DNA of 64,000 nt. It comes from Homalodisca vitripennis (lineage: Eukaryota; Arthropoda; Insecta; Hemiptera; Cicadellidae). Where the stretch lies: assembly GCF_021130785.1 (NCBI RefSeq), contig NC_060208.1, positions 170,618,501 to 170,682,500 of the forward strand. Direction: 5' to 3'. The translations under genes were made by a program, and so were the position numbers. A model generated the notes under the pieces. That model saw nothing but the letters and a program-made list of their open reading frames with translations. It was not told the origin of the DNA and searched no databases. This document shows positions 13,499 through 22,590 of the stretch, in pieces. Positions within the stretch are counted from its first letter, which is position 1. Every line of letters begins with the position of its first letter.

Positions 13499-13605
13499 TA
13501 GATATGAATATGGGGTTCCTAGCGCACTTTTGGGACAGACAGAAAATCAATAGAAAATACTGTTTACAGGACAATAAAACGAATCTAAGAAATCTAACAG
13601 GAAAG
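13497..13605 (+). repeat. Left terminal inverted repeat
   Basis: The first ~105 bases match the reverse complement of 29,425-29,530 with a handful of substitutions and 1-base indels. Conserved landmarks are GGGGTTCCTAGCGCACTTTT, GGGACAGACAGAAAATCAA, AATACTGTTTA.AGGACAATAAA and CGAATCT. Only one copy of the repeat unit is present at this end, while the right end has five. Confidence 0.9.
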
Positions 13606-13712
13606 CACGAATGTTAAATAACCGAATCTTTAGCTGTTTTACTGTTCAATGTTTGCTTCTACATTTATAAGCTGTTTTAATGAAAAAATCCAGAAATCTT
13701 AATAAAAAATCT

Positions 13713-14021
13713 TTACTCTACAAAGTTAATTGTAACACAGTCTTTATCTTTAATAGTCTTCTTTCCAGTAACAACCAAGTGTAATTTATCATGTTTATTC
13801 AATTCTTTAATCTTTTTTTCATCCAAAACAGTCAAAAATCTGTTCGGTAAGTGTACTTTACAATCTTCCAACTCGGCAATTATTGTCATCCCGAACTTAT
13901 CTTTCATTTTCTCCAAATTCAAGATTCTATATCTCTTTTTTTCTTCCAATTCCACTAATTTCTTATATTCTTTGAATCTTAGTTCACCAACCTTATTCAA
14001 CTCTTGTAACAGTGCCGCCAT
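13713..14021 (-). CDS. Small conserved Polinton protein, possible OB-fold/ssDNA-binding type
   Basis: An intact 102-residue frame, read leftward from an ATG that sits inside the shared promoter module. The N-terminal third is a charged helix (LQELNKVGELRFKEYKKLVE). The rest alternates short strands: a YRILNLEKMKDKFGMTIIAE stretch, then LEDCKVHLPNRF, then HDKLHLVVTGKK. This layout matches a small protein often found beside PolB in arthropod Polinton-like elements, whose strand-rich core would fit an OB-like nucleic-acid-binding fold. That fold is inferred, not shown. It is the only leftward gene at the left end and is divergent from the PolB gene across a perfect palindrome. Its intactness contrasts with the frameshifted large genes, perhaps only because it is short. 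Confidence 0.7.
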   Translation of the reverse strand: MAALLQELNKVGELRFKEYKKLVELEEKKRYRILNLEKMKDKFGMTIIAELEDCKVHLPNRFLTVLDEKKIKELNKHDKLHLVVTGKKTIKDKDCVTINFVE

Positions 14022-14035
14022 TTATTATAGAAAAA
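14018..14035 (-). promoter_or_regulatory. Start-site promoter module of the 102-aa gene
   Basis: On the minus strand this reads TTTTTCTATAATAAATGG, with the ATG as start codon. It forms one arm of the palindrome 14,020-14,077. Confidence 0.7.
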
Positions 14036-14077
14036 TCTTTTAACTAATTTTAGTTAAAAGATTTTTCTATAATAAAT
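14020..14077. promoter_or_regulatory. Perfect palindrome carrying two outward promoter modules
   Basis: Arms 14,020-14,047 and 14,050-14,077 are perfect 28-base inverted repeats around a 2-base centre (TT). The left arm is the promoter and start region of the leftward 102-aa gene. The right arm is an exact mirror, ending TTTTTCTATAATAAAT, but continues into AGAAC rather than an ATG. It could act as a divergent promoter, a hairpin or a protein-binding site. The mirrored promoter is seen directly; the function is inferred. Confidence 0.75.
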
Positions 14078-14278
14078 AGAACAATCTGAAAACATTTGAC
14101 CAGAAATTGTGCTGATTTGTGTCAAAAATCACTACTTCTCAAAATTTAATTTTACAAATTTTTGCTCTTTAAATAGAACAATCTGAAAACATTTGACCAG
14201 AAATTGTGCTGATTTTGTGTCAAGTTGTCACAAAAATCACCACTTCTCAAAATTTTAGTTTACAAAATTTTTGCTCTT
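14073..14278 (+). repeat. Tandem duplication of the PolB upstream region
   Basis: Two consecutive copies, 14,073-14,169 and 14,170-14,278. Each begins TAAATAGAACAATCTG, passes through ACATTTGACCAGAAATTGTG and CACTTCTCAAAATTT, and ends TTTTTGCTCTT. The second copy has a ~11-base insertion. The next unit start has become TAAATATGG, the PolB start. The region looks like a duplicated promoter/leader. Confidence 0.85.
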
Positions 14279-14287
14279 TAAATATGG
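14268..14287 (+). promoter_or_regulatory. Start-site promoter module of the PolB gene
   Basis: TTTTTGCTCTTTAAATATGG is a variant of the shared module, with the start ATG two bases further downstream than in the commoner TAAATGG form. Confidence 0.55.
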
Positions 14288-17200
14288 AGCGGAAAAAGAT
14301 AGAGTGCCCATACTGCAAAAAAGACATTTTTGAACATCACTATACTCGTAATTACAATTCGAAAAATCATTTGAAGAACAAAGAAATTTATAATAAAGAA
14401 TTGAATTATTTAAGACGATGGTCTAAGGAGAATCAGATCGATGGTCACGAGAAGATGTACAATATAGAAAAATTGCGTGAATTAAAGAAAAACTTTAAGG
14501 AAGATAAAAAAGATCTCAATCTATTTAATGATGAAAAAATTCAATCAATCGCTGAAAAATTGTCCATAGAAACAAACGATAAAACTAAGTCTGAAAATGA
14601 TCCAAGAAATTGATAAAAACTCTTAACGAAAACCCTGAAAATATCATAGATGTAGAAGTTTTTATCCTCAATACATGGTCTTTTCAAACAATACATTTTA
14701 ACGAATTTAAACGAAAATTTCATGTCAATTTACAAATATCTATCAATTATGAGGCCAGAAATTAAGAGTTTAATAGAAAAATTATAAGACACTGTGAAAA
14801 ATAGTAAAGGATATCTCTCTTTGGAATGCGAATTACGAACGAACTTTAGTGAACGGTGAAACACAAACGTGTCCAATGTACTTTACTATAAAAGCAGATG
14901 AAATCTTCGATGGTAAATGATTTTATCACCAAACAATTTAATAAATTAACACATCGTGAACAAACAAATCATCCAAATAAGGGTTCTGGATGGACATTTA
15001 AAAGGTGTAAACAACTAGTTTTGAGCATTAATAAACACGAAATGATGAACGCAGGATCATATATCGATTTGCCAAAGAAAATCAAAGATAAAAAAGCTTG
15101 TATAAATATCAAAAATAAAGATGATTATTGCTTTATTTATTCTATCCGATGCGCTATTGAAAAAACCCGAAAGAGACTGCGAAAGATCAAAACAATATGA
15201 AAAATTTGTAAATGACGAGATATTTTCAGGTTTCGAGTATCCAATGTCCTTAAAAGATATACAGTTATTTGAAAAACGAAGTTACAATTCCAAGTACAAA
15301 TTATCCAAAAATGTCTATCAATGTCTACAGTTTTGATGAAAGTATTAAGGTTGTTCCGTTACAAATTTCAGAAATTTATGACGCCGAGTTAGAAGTGATT
15401 TATTGTATGTAAAACAAGAAGATAAATCTCATTATGTTTTAATAACCGATCTAAATAGATTAGTGAGTTCACAGTTATCTAAACATAAAGAAAGGAAATT
15501 TCTTTGTAGAAGATGTTTAAGCCATTTCTACAAATCTGGAGATTTAACAGATCATTTAGAAATTTGCAAACAACATGAAGTTTGTAAGCCAATTATGCCG
15601 TTTTCCAGGTCAAACAACAACATTTACTAATTATCAAAAGACGTTTAGCCATCCGTACGTTATTTATATGGATTTTGAAAGCATATTAGAGAAAAATTCC
15701 GACATGCAAAAACAATCCGCAAAAGTCGACTACAACCAAGATTTCAGAAGCATATTCCTTATGGTTTTACTCTATATTTAGTGTCAAATGTGACCAATCG
15801 CATGTACAAAACCTATATGTTATAGAGCAAAAAATGAAGACGATTTGCCTAATGTTCCTGCAAAATTGTTTGAAGAACTCAATAAATTATCGAAATACAT
15901 AGCTAAAAAGTATAATTCTAAGAATAAAATACCTATGAAATTGACCGAAGAAGAAGAATTAGCGTACCAAAATTCCAGTCTTTGTCATATTTGTGAATGT
16001 GAGGGTTTTGATAATCAAACAAGAAAAAAAGTACGAGATCATTGTCATTTAACAGGAAAGTTTCGAGGTGCTGCTCATTTATCTTGTAACTTGAATCTCA
16101 AATTTCCTCAAAATATTCCCGTTTTCTGCCACAATATGTCAAATTACGATACTCATTTGTACATAAAAGAATTGGCTAAACAATATGGAAACGTTGATTT
16201 GATCGCAAACACCGATGAGAAATATATAAATTATTCTGTAAATTCTGGATATGGGTATGAGTTTGAAGATGATAAACCAAGAAAGTTCATCAAGTTTTCT
16301 TTCGTAGATACGTTCAGATTTATGGCATCGTCTATTGAAAAGTTAGCTAAAAACCTCAAAAAAGATGATTTCAAGCATACAAATCATTTTATACAAGATG
16401 GTCTGAAACGCAATTCTAGATAGACAACCAAATGACGAAGAAGAAATCTTTAAAATTCTATCTGGAAAAGGGCATATATTTCCTTACGAATTTATCGACA
16501 GTATTGAAAAACTTGATTACACAGAAGAATTGAGAATTCAAGATTTCTATTCACTTTTGACAGACGAGAGCATATCTGAGAAAGATTATCAACACTATTT
16601 GAGCGTTTGGAACAAATTAAAACAGAAAAAATCTTGGAAATTACTCTGATTTGTACAATATCCAAGATGTATTATTGCTCGCTGATATCTTTGAAAATTT
16701 TAGGAATATTTGTTTGAATTGCTATAAGCTTGATCCAGCACACTATCTAACAGCTCCCAGTCTTGCATGGGATGCTATGTTAAAATTAACGAAGATAGAA
16801 TTACAATTAATTAGTGATTATAATATGTATTTGATGATCGAAAAAGGTATTCGCGGAGGCATTTCTCAGTGTATTAAACGATATGTGAAAGCAAATAACA
16901 AATATTTAAAAGATTTTGATAAGACAAAGCCCGAAAAACTATTTACTCTATCTCGATGCAAACAACCTTTATGGGTATGGTCTTATGCAAAAACTGCCGT
17001 TTAGTGATATCAAGTGGATGGATCCTAAAACGTATACAAAAGAAGAGTGGCAAGAAACAATTTTAGAACTCACTGGCGACGAAGATTATGGCTATATTCT
17101 CGAAGTCGATCTTGGATATCCAACAAATTTACACGAACATCACAAGGATTTACCTCTTGCTCCAGAACATTTTAAAAACAAACTTTGCACAACTCTACTG

Positions 17201-18192
17201 GATAAAACTGAATACGTTGTTCATTCGAGAAATTTGAAGTTCTATTTGGAACAAGGTATGATTTTGAAACATGTGAATAGAGTTATTGCATTCGATCAGA
17301 AGCCTTTTATGAAAGAATACATTGATTTTAACACAAACATGAGAACCAAAGCTACAAGCGACTTTGAAAAGGACTTTTTATAAGCTGATGAACAACTCAG
17401 TTTTTGGAAAATCTATGGAAAATGTGAGAAACAGATGTGATATTAAGCTTGGAAATGAAGAATTTTCAATGAAACAAGCTAAGAAAACAAATTTCAAATG
17501 CTTTAACATCTTTGACGACAACTGTATAGCGAGTCACATGTACAAACAAAAGGTTAAATTTAACAAACTGATTTACATAGGATTTCAGTTCTCGACCTCT
17601 CAAAATTGCTAATGTACGAGTTTTTATTACAACAAATTAAAGAAGTTTGATCCAGATTTGAATCTGTGTTACATGGATACAGACAGTTATTTTCTAGAAT
17701 TGAAACGAGATCCTTTTAAAATTATTAAAGAAAATATAGATGACTTTGATACAAGTGATTATCCAAAAGATCACGAATGTTTCACTACTAAAAATAAGAA
17801 GGTAATAGGGAAATTCAAAGATGAGTTAAATAGCGAAGTTTTAGAAGAATTTTGTGGTTTAAGGTCTAAGATGTACTCGTACAAATATCTAGATAAAAAC
17901 CCAGTTAGGTGTAAATGAATTAAGAGAAGCGTTGTAAATAAAACAATAAATATCGAAAACTTGAAGAGATGTTTTGTTCGAAGATAAAGAAGAATTTAGG
18001 GAGATGACAGTAATCAAAAGCTATAAACATGAGTTGTACACCGTTACTATAAACAAGTTAGCACTGAACGCTAAAGATGATAAGAGAATTGTCCTAGAAA
18101 ATAAGATCGATACAGTACCTTATGGCTATAAAGGCGAAGCAAAATCTGATATATTAGACGAATTAAATAAACTTGAAAACTTTGAAAATTGA
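14284..18192 (+). pseudogene. polB: Protein-primed family B DNA polymerase, frameshifted
   Basis: This encodes the replicative polymerase of the element, about 1,300 codons if one reading unit. In order: a CPYC...H zinc-finger-like motif near residue 10; a 'DDYCFIYSI' block near 280; a CRRC...H zinc motif near 410; exonuclease motif I (YMDFES, ~460); an endonuclease VII-like zinc module (CHIC...DHCHLTGKFRG...CN, ~565-600); Exo II (NMSNYDTH, ~618); Exo III-like DTFRFM (~675); palm motif A (LDANNLYGYG, ~887); motif B (KLMNNSVFGKSMEN, ~1,035); motif C (YMDTDS, ~1,130). Key catalytic residues are all present, but at least ten single-base indels break the frame. I chose 14,284 as the start because no promoter module lies between it and the polymerase core. 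A separate zinc-finger gene at 14,284-14,613 is the alternative. The gene product cannot be made from this copy as it reads. Confidence 0.88.
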
Positions 18193-18243
18193 GAAATAAC
18201 CGGAAGTTTTTACGAATATGAATTGAAAAAGTCAAAGCTGTAA

Positions 18244-18261
18244 TTTTTTCTATATAAATGG
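18244..18261 (+). promoter_or_regulatory. Start-site promoter module
   Basis: TTTTTTCTATATAAATGG, the closest copy to the consensus. The ATG is the start of the zinc-ribbon gene. Confidence 0.7.
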
Positions 18262-18630
18262 AGGCCCAAAAGAAATGTATAAAGTGTCAAGAATTTAAAG
18301 ATTTGTCGAAGTTTTTTCAAGATAAGACTAGAAAAGATGGATTATGCTATTATTGTAAGGATTGTAATAAGAAATATAGAAAAGAATTATATGATAAAAT
18401 GGAAAAAATTAACTTTAGAAGAGAAAGAGTGCACACGGTGTAAAAAGGTTAAGAATATTTCAGAATTTTATAATCTCCATTATAGTAAAGACAACAAACA
18501 AGCATATTGTAAAGATTGTGCTAAACAAATCTTTGCTAGACCAGTTCTTTGCGTATGCGGAAGAGAAATTCAACATTTCTATAGTCTTAAAAGACATTTA
18601 CAAACAAACTATCATAATTCGAATGTTTAA
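18258..18630 (+). pseudogene. Double zinc-ribbon protein, one frameshift
   Basis: The first half has a CIKC...CYYCKDC pattern: CxxC, a KxxSxFxxDKxxxDG spacer, then CxxC. After a frameshift near 18,405 the pattern repeats (CTRCKKVKNISEFY...YCKDC), followed by a C-terminal CVCGREIQHFYSLKRHLQ zinc-finger-like tail with two histidines. The duplicated CxxC...CxxC unit resembles zinc-binding segments found near HNH/endonuclease VII-type nucleases and in viral small zinc proteins. No catalytic HNH residues are visible, so the role is unknown, probably nucleic-acid binding. It starts in a strong promoter module 66 bases after PolB. Its 3' end overlaps that of the opposing BRO gene by about 44 bases. 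Confidence 0.7.
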
Positions 18631-19425
18631 CATTTTCATCGTGTAATTTAGATATTCTATAAATCAGTCGAGATTCTGCCATATTTGTAGTAAAATGATT
18701 TCCGTTGTATAAAATATTCAAAGATTCTTTCATTTGGTTGTAGAGATTTATACTATTTGGATCTCCATGTCTTAATAAAAATTTTCCATTTCTGGGTAAT
18801 CAATTTCAAGTTCTTTCAATCTTTTCGGTATTTCTCTCTTTTGAGCTCTGATAACGTAATAAGGATATTCCCACATGTGATTCTTCTTAATTAATACAAA
18901 AACATGGTGTTTTTTCTTATCAAAATTTTTACAAACAAGTTCTGGTTTCATTAAGTCAATTTTTACACTTTGTTTTGCGATTATTTCCGTTTTTATTTCA
19001 TCTTTAATTTGCAAGTGTTTAACTTCGTCCTCTAAATATTTAATCTTGTTTTCAAGTTTGTACTGACCAAATTTACGAATACTTGGCAAAACTTCTTTTG
19101 TAACCCAATTTTTGAAGATTTTTGCCTCTTTATTATGTGATCTCAAAATTAAAGAATAAAGTCCAGATTCATTGATAAAAACAGTGTCAGGATGAAGATT
19201 GTTAAGGGGCCATTCAAATAGCCCCTTGTTTTTTAAGTAAAAATATTGAATTTTGTCATCATCATCAACATTTAATTTAATTGCGTGTTTTGTTTTTTCA
19301 TAGCCTAATATTTCACAAACATCTTTAGCCTTAAACCAGATTACATTGTTTTCGTCAACAATCGTTACAATGTCTTTATTATTGAATGTAAGTTGATTAT
19401 TGAGTAGGTCTACAACTGACTCCAT
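18587..19425 (-). pseudogene. bro: BRO-N / DUF3627-type DNA-binding protein, one frameshift
   Basis: Read leftward from a promoter module. Residues ~12-115 form a BRO-N domain: WFKAKDVCEILGYEKTKHAI, then FINESGLYSLILRSHNKEAK and FKNWVTKEVLPSIRKFGQYK. A coiled-coil segment follows (~120-155). The C-terminal part (HHVFVLIKKN...YPYYVIRAQKREIPKRLKEL) resembles DUF3627, which follows BRO-N in iridoviruses and entomopoxviruses. A single frameshift at ~18,770 truncates the first frame at 217 residues; the next frame continues the domain (LRHGDPNSINLYN) to a stop at 18,587. BRO proteins bind DNA and are thought to modulate host or viral transcription. Its presence points to gene exchange with large insect DNA viruses, or to descent from a shared pool. 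Confidence 0.85.
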
Positions 19426-19440
19426 TTAGATAGAAAGAAA
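19422..19440 (-). promoter_or_regulatory. Start-site promoter module of the BRO gene
   Basis: On the minus strand it reads TTTCTTTCTATCTAAATGG with the ATG as start codon. It lies directly beyond the stop of the upstream penton-like gene. Confidence 0.65.
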
Positions 19441-19441
19441 T

Positions 19442-20180
19442 TTAACTAGTTACTTGCAATCTTAAATATATTGTTGTTTTACTCTCATTATTTAATAGAT
19501 TTCCTTCAGAGTCTTGAATAGTCAGAACGATTTTTTGAATTCTTTTAATATTTTTTCTAATTGGAATATAATCGATTTCATTTGGTTTTTCACTGATTTT
19601 TGATCCATAAGCAACATTTTGGGAAAAAAGTGTACAAAATTTCAGATTCTTTGTGTAAATGTTCGGTATGATTTTCAAAACTAGGTTCAACGAGATTGCA
19701 GTGCACTTCAATTACATCAAACGGTCTAAATTTTGGCGTTTTATTTCCTAAATATACCTGATTTGGCTCAATAGTTTCTTGAACAAACCCTAACAATTCT
19801 ACAATAATTGCTGAAAACATTATTCTTACTGGTGATTTTATTTGAATTTTATTAGAGAGATAATTTTTTTGCATTTCAAACTTGTTTTCGTCAAAGTTTA
19901 AAGATTTATCTGATTGTTTGAATGTTTTCAGATAATTTTTAAGGGAATTTTTTATTTGATCGAAGGTATAATATCCTTTGTTTAAACCATAATATTTTGT
20001 TATGTTCTTCTCACTAAATCCTATACAATAAGGAGAACTTTCACTAATATTTATTACAAAATTATCAGAATAAAAGCCGCTTAAACCGATAAAATAATTT
20101 GATTCTTCCTCTAAGTGTATAGGATGTTCCAAGTTTAAAAATAATTGAGAGCTTTCTGAAGTCAACTTGAACAGCTTCAT
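19442..20180 (-). pseudogene. Penton-like minor capsid protein, one frameshift
   Basis: About 245 codons. The N-terminus (MKLFKLTSESSQLFLNLEHP), then IHLEEESNYFIGLSGFYSDN and YGLNKGYYTFDQIKNSLKNY, match the layout of the single-jelly-roll minor capsid (penton) proteins of arthropod Polinton-like elements. Those begin with a similar 'MK.FKL' strand and have a 'G.Y....I...L' segment. After a frameshift near 19,620-19,650 the last strands follow: YIPIRKNIKRIQKIVLTIQD, then TTIYLRLQV, which match the family's typical C-terminal strands. The protein would form the capsid vertices. This start is unusual: it lacks the shared TAAATG module and reads GCGAAAATGAAG. It is divergent from the ATPase gene with only 40 bases between. 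Confidence 0.75.
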
Positions 20181-20208
20181 TTTCGCAAGCGTTGCTTCAA
20201 GATGAAAA

Positions 20209-20224
20209 TCTTCTATTTAAATGG
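20209..20224 (+). promoter_or_regulatory. Start-site promoter module of the ATPase gene
   Basis: TCTTCTATTTAAATGG; the ATG starts the packaging ATPase. Confidence 0.65.
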
Positions 20225-20872
20225 AGAAATTTTTAAAGCAAAAAGATCAGATAAAACTTCAAACGTTTGAAGAAAATAAGAAAGATCAACCAATCAGATT
20301 GTTAATTGTTGGTTCAAGTGGATGTGGAAAAACAACTTTACTATTGAATTTTATCTACAATAGGTTGATTCCTTATTCCAATTTGTATGTTTTTAGTAAA
20401 TCTTTAGAACAAGACGCCTATAAAAAATTACAAGAAAGATTTGAAAATATTGAGAAAAAACTTAAACAAAAAAATATCATATTTTTATAATGCTTCCGAG
20501 GACATAGTTCCATTAAGCGAATGTAAACCGAATTCTTTAATCGTTTTCGATGACTGTATTTTAGAAAATCAAGACGTTATTAAGGAATATTTCGTAATGT
20601 CCCGTCACAAAAATATCTCTTGTATCTATCTTTCTCAATGCTTTTCAAAGGTTGATAAACAAGTTATAAGAAATAACCTGAATATGTTATGTATTTTTAA
20701 GCAAGACGATCACTATTCGAGAAAGATTTATAACAATTATGTGGGATCTGATATGAGTTTTAACCACTTTATTGAGTTATGTGATAAAATTTGGAAAGAA
20801 GACTATGGATTTTTAACTATTAATCTAACTTTGAAGCCTAAAAATGGTAAATATCTGAATAAATTTTTCTAA
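20221..20872 (+). pseudogene. Genome-packaging ATPase (A32/FtsK-HerA type), one frameshift
   Basis: About 217 codons. Walker A is LLIVGSSGCGKTTLLLNF at residues ~28-45, followed by IYNRLIPYSNLYVFSK, the usual beta-strand after the P-loop in Polinton and NCLDV packaging ATPases. After a frameshift near 20,465, Walker B is SLIVFDDCIL, then MSRHKNISCIYLSQCFSKV (sensor/arginine-finger region) and IRNNLNMLCIFKQDD. These are the normal order and spacing for the family, and the length is typical. The enzyme would pump the genome into the preformed capsid using ATP. The shift lies beside a run of seven A residues (20,470-20,476), a place where either decay or sequencing error is likely. Confidence 0.88.
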
Positions 20873-20880
20873 TATAAATG
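20864..20880 (+). promoter_or_regulatory. Start-site promoter module
   Basis: TTTTTCTAATATAAATG, followed by C rather than the usual G. It overlaps the end of the ATPase gene. Confidence 0.6.
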
Positions 20881-21261
20881 CTGCTCAGTGGTCTGACAAA
20901 TCTACTTGATAAAATATTTGTTTACAATTATTTTTATATTATCTTTAATTTTTATTTACATTATGAAAATAACAGAAAAACGGTAAATCTGTTCACGTTC
21001 CACGTTCACGTTCCACGTTCACGTTCCACGTTCACGTTCCACGTTCACGTTCCACGTTCACGTTCCACGTTCACGTTCATGTTTCACGTTCATGTTTCAC
21101 GTTCGTGTTTACGTTTCACGTTCATGTTTTACGTTCACGTTTTACGTTTCACGTTCGTGTTCACGTTTCCACGTTCCACGTTCACGTTTTACGTTCCGTG
21201 TTCACGTTTCGTGTTCACATTTCCACGTTCCACGTTTACGTTTCAAAATTTTCCTAAATAA
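20878..21261 (+). CDS. Small hydrophobic protein with a minisatellite in its frame
   Basis: A 127-residue open frame from a promoter module. The first ~35 residues include a hydrophobic, tyrosine- and phenylalanine-rich stretch (DKIFVYNYFYIIFNFYL) that could span a membrane. From residue ~38 the frame runs through a 13-bp minisatellite and becomes a low-complexity F/T/V/H/R/S peptide. I think only the first part is viral, and that the array has invaded or replaced the rest. Whether a protein is made is unknown. Small membrane proteins are common in related viruses but this one is not recognisable by name. Confidence 0.45.
   Translation: MLLSGLTNLLDKIFVYNYFYIIFNFYLHYENNRKTVNLFTFHVHVPRSRSTFTFHVHVPRSRSTFTFMFHVHVSRSCLRFTFMFYVHVLRFTFVFTFPRSTFTFYVPCSRFVFTFPRSTFTFQNFPK
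20991..21243 (+). repeat. 13-bp minisatellite (TTCACGTTCCACG)n
   Basis: About 19 units. The first ~80 bases are perfect repeats of TTCACGTTCCACG. Later units vary (CATGTTTCACGTT, CGTGTTCACGTTT). It is strikingly rich in ACGT palindromic steps and CpG compared with its AT-rich viral setting. It lies between two viral genes and ends just before the next promoter module. Confidence 0.95.
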
Positions 21262-21265
21262 ATGG
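21249..21265 (+). promoter_or_regulatory. Start-site promoter module of the DUF8207/PLA2 gene
   Basis: TTTTCCTAAATAAATGG; the ATG starts the next reading frame (ATGGCGAAC). Confidence 0.65.
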
Positions 21266-22586
21266 CGAACGTAACTTCAGAAGAAGCAAAAAAAACTTGA
21301 TTCAAATAGAAAAGAAATTAATCAAAGAATTTAAAGAAACAGATTCGAATTGATGAAAAAGAACAAGAATTTATTCAAAAAATTAATCAACCTGTAACTT
21401 CTGCAATTAAAAATGTTGAAGGTAAAATTGAAAACGTTTTAAGCGATAATCAAAATTTGATGAATTTGGTTCCAGTTGTACGACAATTTGCCGATATTTC
21501 GATACCAGAATCTGAGTTTGAATTGCCAAAATTACCATCGTCAACACCATTTAGACCTCGAATCATTGAAGACTCTACCATAGTTGAACCAATAAGTCCT
21601 GGAAACAACGGATATAATAATTGGGTGAAATTGGTAAAAAATTTCTTCCTAGAGCAAAGGATGATAAATTTGGTTTGTATTGGGACAGAAAAAAGAAAAG
21701 TTTTATGATTGGAAATTTACCCGTTAATTTTGAACATAATGATATAATTATTGAAGATAAAACATATAAAGGAACTCAAGGTTTATGGAGATTATTAACA
21801 GGCACTGATGTTCCAAAAGACGGTTTATATTCTGAAGAAGATTTGCAAAAGTATACAGAAAATTTTATGGGAATCTGATTCAATTTACAAAAATAATGAT
21901 CCATCAACTAAGAAGCCTAAGTCAAGTAGAGGTAAAAAATATATGAAATTAATTAAACCAATTTGGGAAAAAACGAATCGAAGGATCAGGTGTAAGAAAA
22001 TACAGTGATAATAAGATTGAGTACAGATATATCAACGATTTGACAAAACTCGATGGAATTATTAATTATATTTATGCTCAAGAAAAGGCTGGAAACAACA
22101 ATTTTTTGAACGAAAAGAAAGCGATTAAGGATTTTATTTCGAACAAACTTGATGAAATGATTGAAAAACCTGATGGAATTAAATATTTAAAACGAGTTTT
22201 GCCGGCAATAAGTTCATCTATGATTGAAGGTAGCGGACTTTTGAATGATTTTATCAACAATTTACCTTTTGAATTACACGTACCAGGCTATGAATATCTG
22301 GGACCTGGCACAAAACTCGAAAAAAAGACTAAAAAGAGGAGATCCTGGTATAAATAAATTAGATCAAGCTGCTATGGAACACGATATTTTTTATGCAAAA
22401 CATAGAGACACAAATTCCAGACATATCGCAGATAAAGTTTTGCAAGATAAGGCAATGGATAGATTTTTATCAAAAGATGCTGGATTAGGTGAAAGATTTG
22501 TTGCGCTTTCCAACAGCTGGAGCAATGTTTTTGAAGAGAAAACTAGGAATGGGAATCGAAGAGAACTTGAAATTTTAACTATATAA
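21262..22586 (+). pseudogene. DUF8207-like plus parvovirus-type phospholipase A2 protein, multiple frameshifts
   Basis: One promoter module at the start and none until 22,587 suggest a single gene of about 440 codons. The N-terminal part is helical and lysine/glutamate-rich. The centre (21,640-22,000) carries a DUF8207-like block (FGLYWDRKKKSFMIGNLPV, then YKGTQGLWRLL and SSRGKKYMKLIKPIW), a region common in arthropod Polinton proteins. The C-terminal part (22,230-22,480) is a PLA2-like domain of the parvovirus VP1 type: LPFELHVPGYEYLGPGTKLE contains the YLGPG calcium loop, and DQAAMEHDIFYAKH carries the His-Asp catalytic pair. In related viruses this domain permeabilises endosomal membranes during entry. 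At least five indels break the frame, one between the calcium loop and the catalytic helix. Confidence 0.8.
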
Positions 22587-22590
22587 ATGG
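22573..22590 (+). promoter_or_regulatory. Start-site promoter module
   Basis: TTTTAACTATATAAATGG; the ATG starts the gene leading to the protease. Confidence 0.65.

Noticed and set aside
21092..21274. Second frame through the 13-bp minisatellite
   Set aside because: Low-complexity translation of the repeat without its own promoter module or upstream viral coding.
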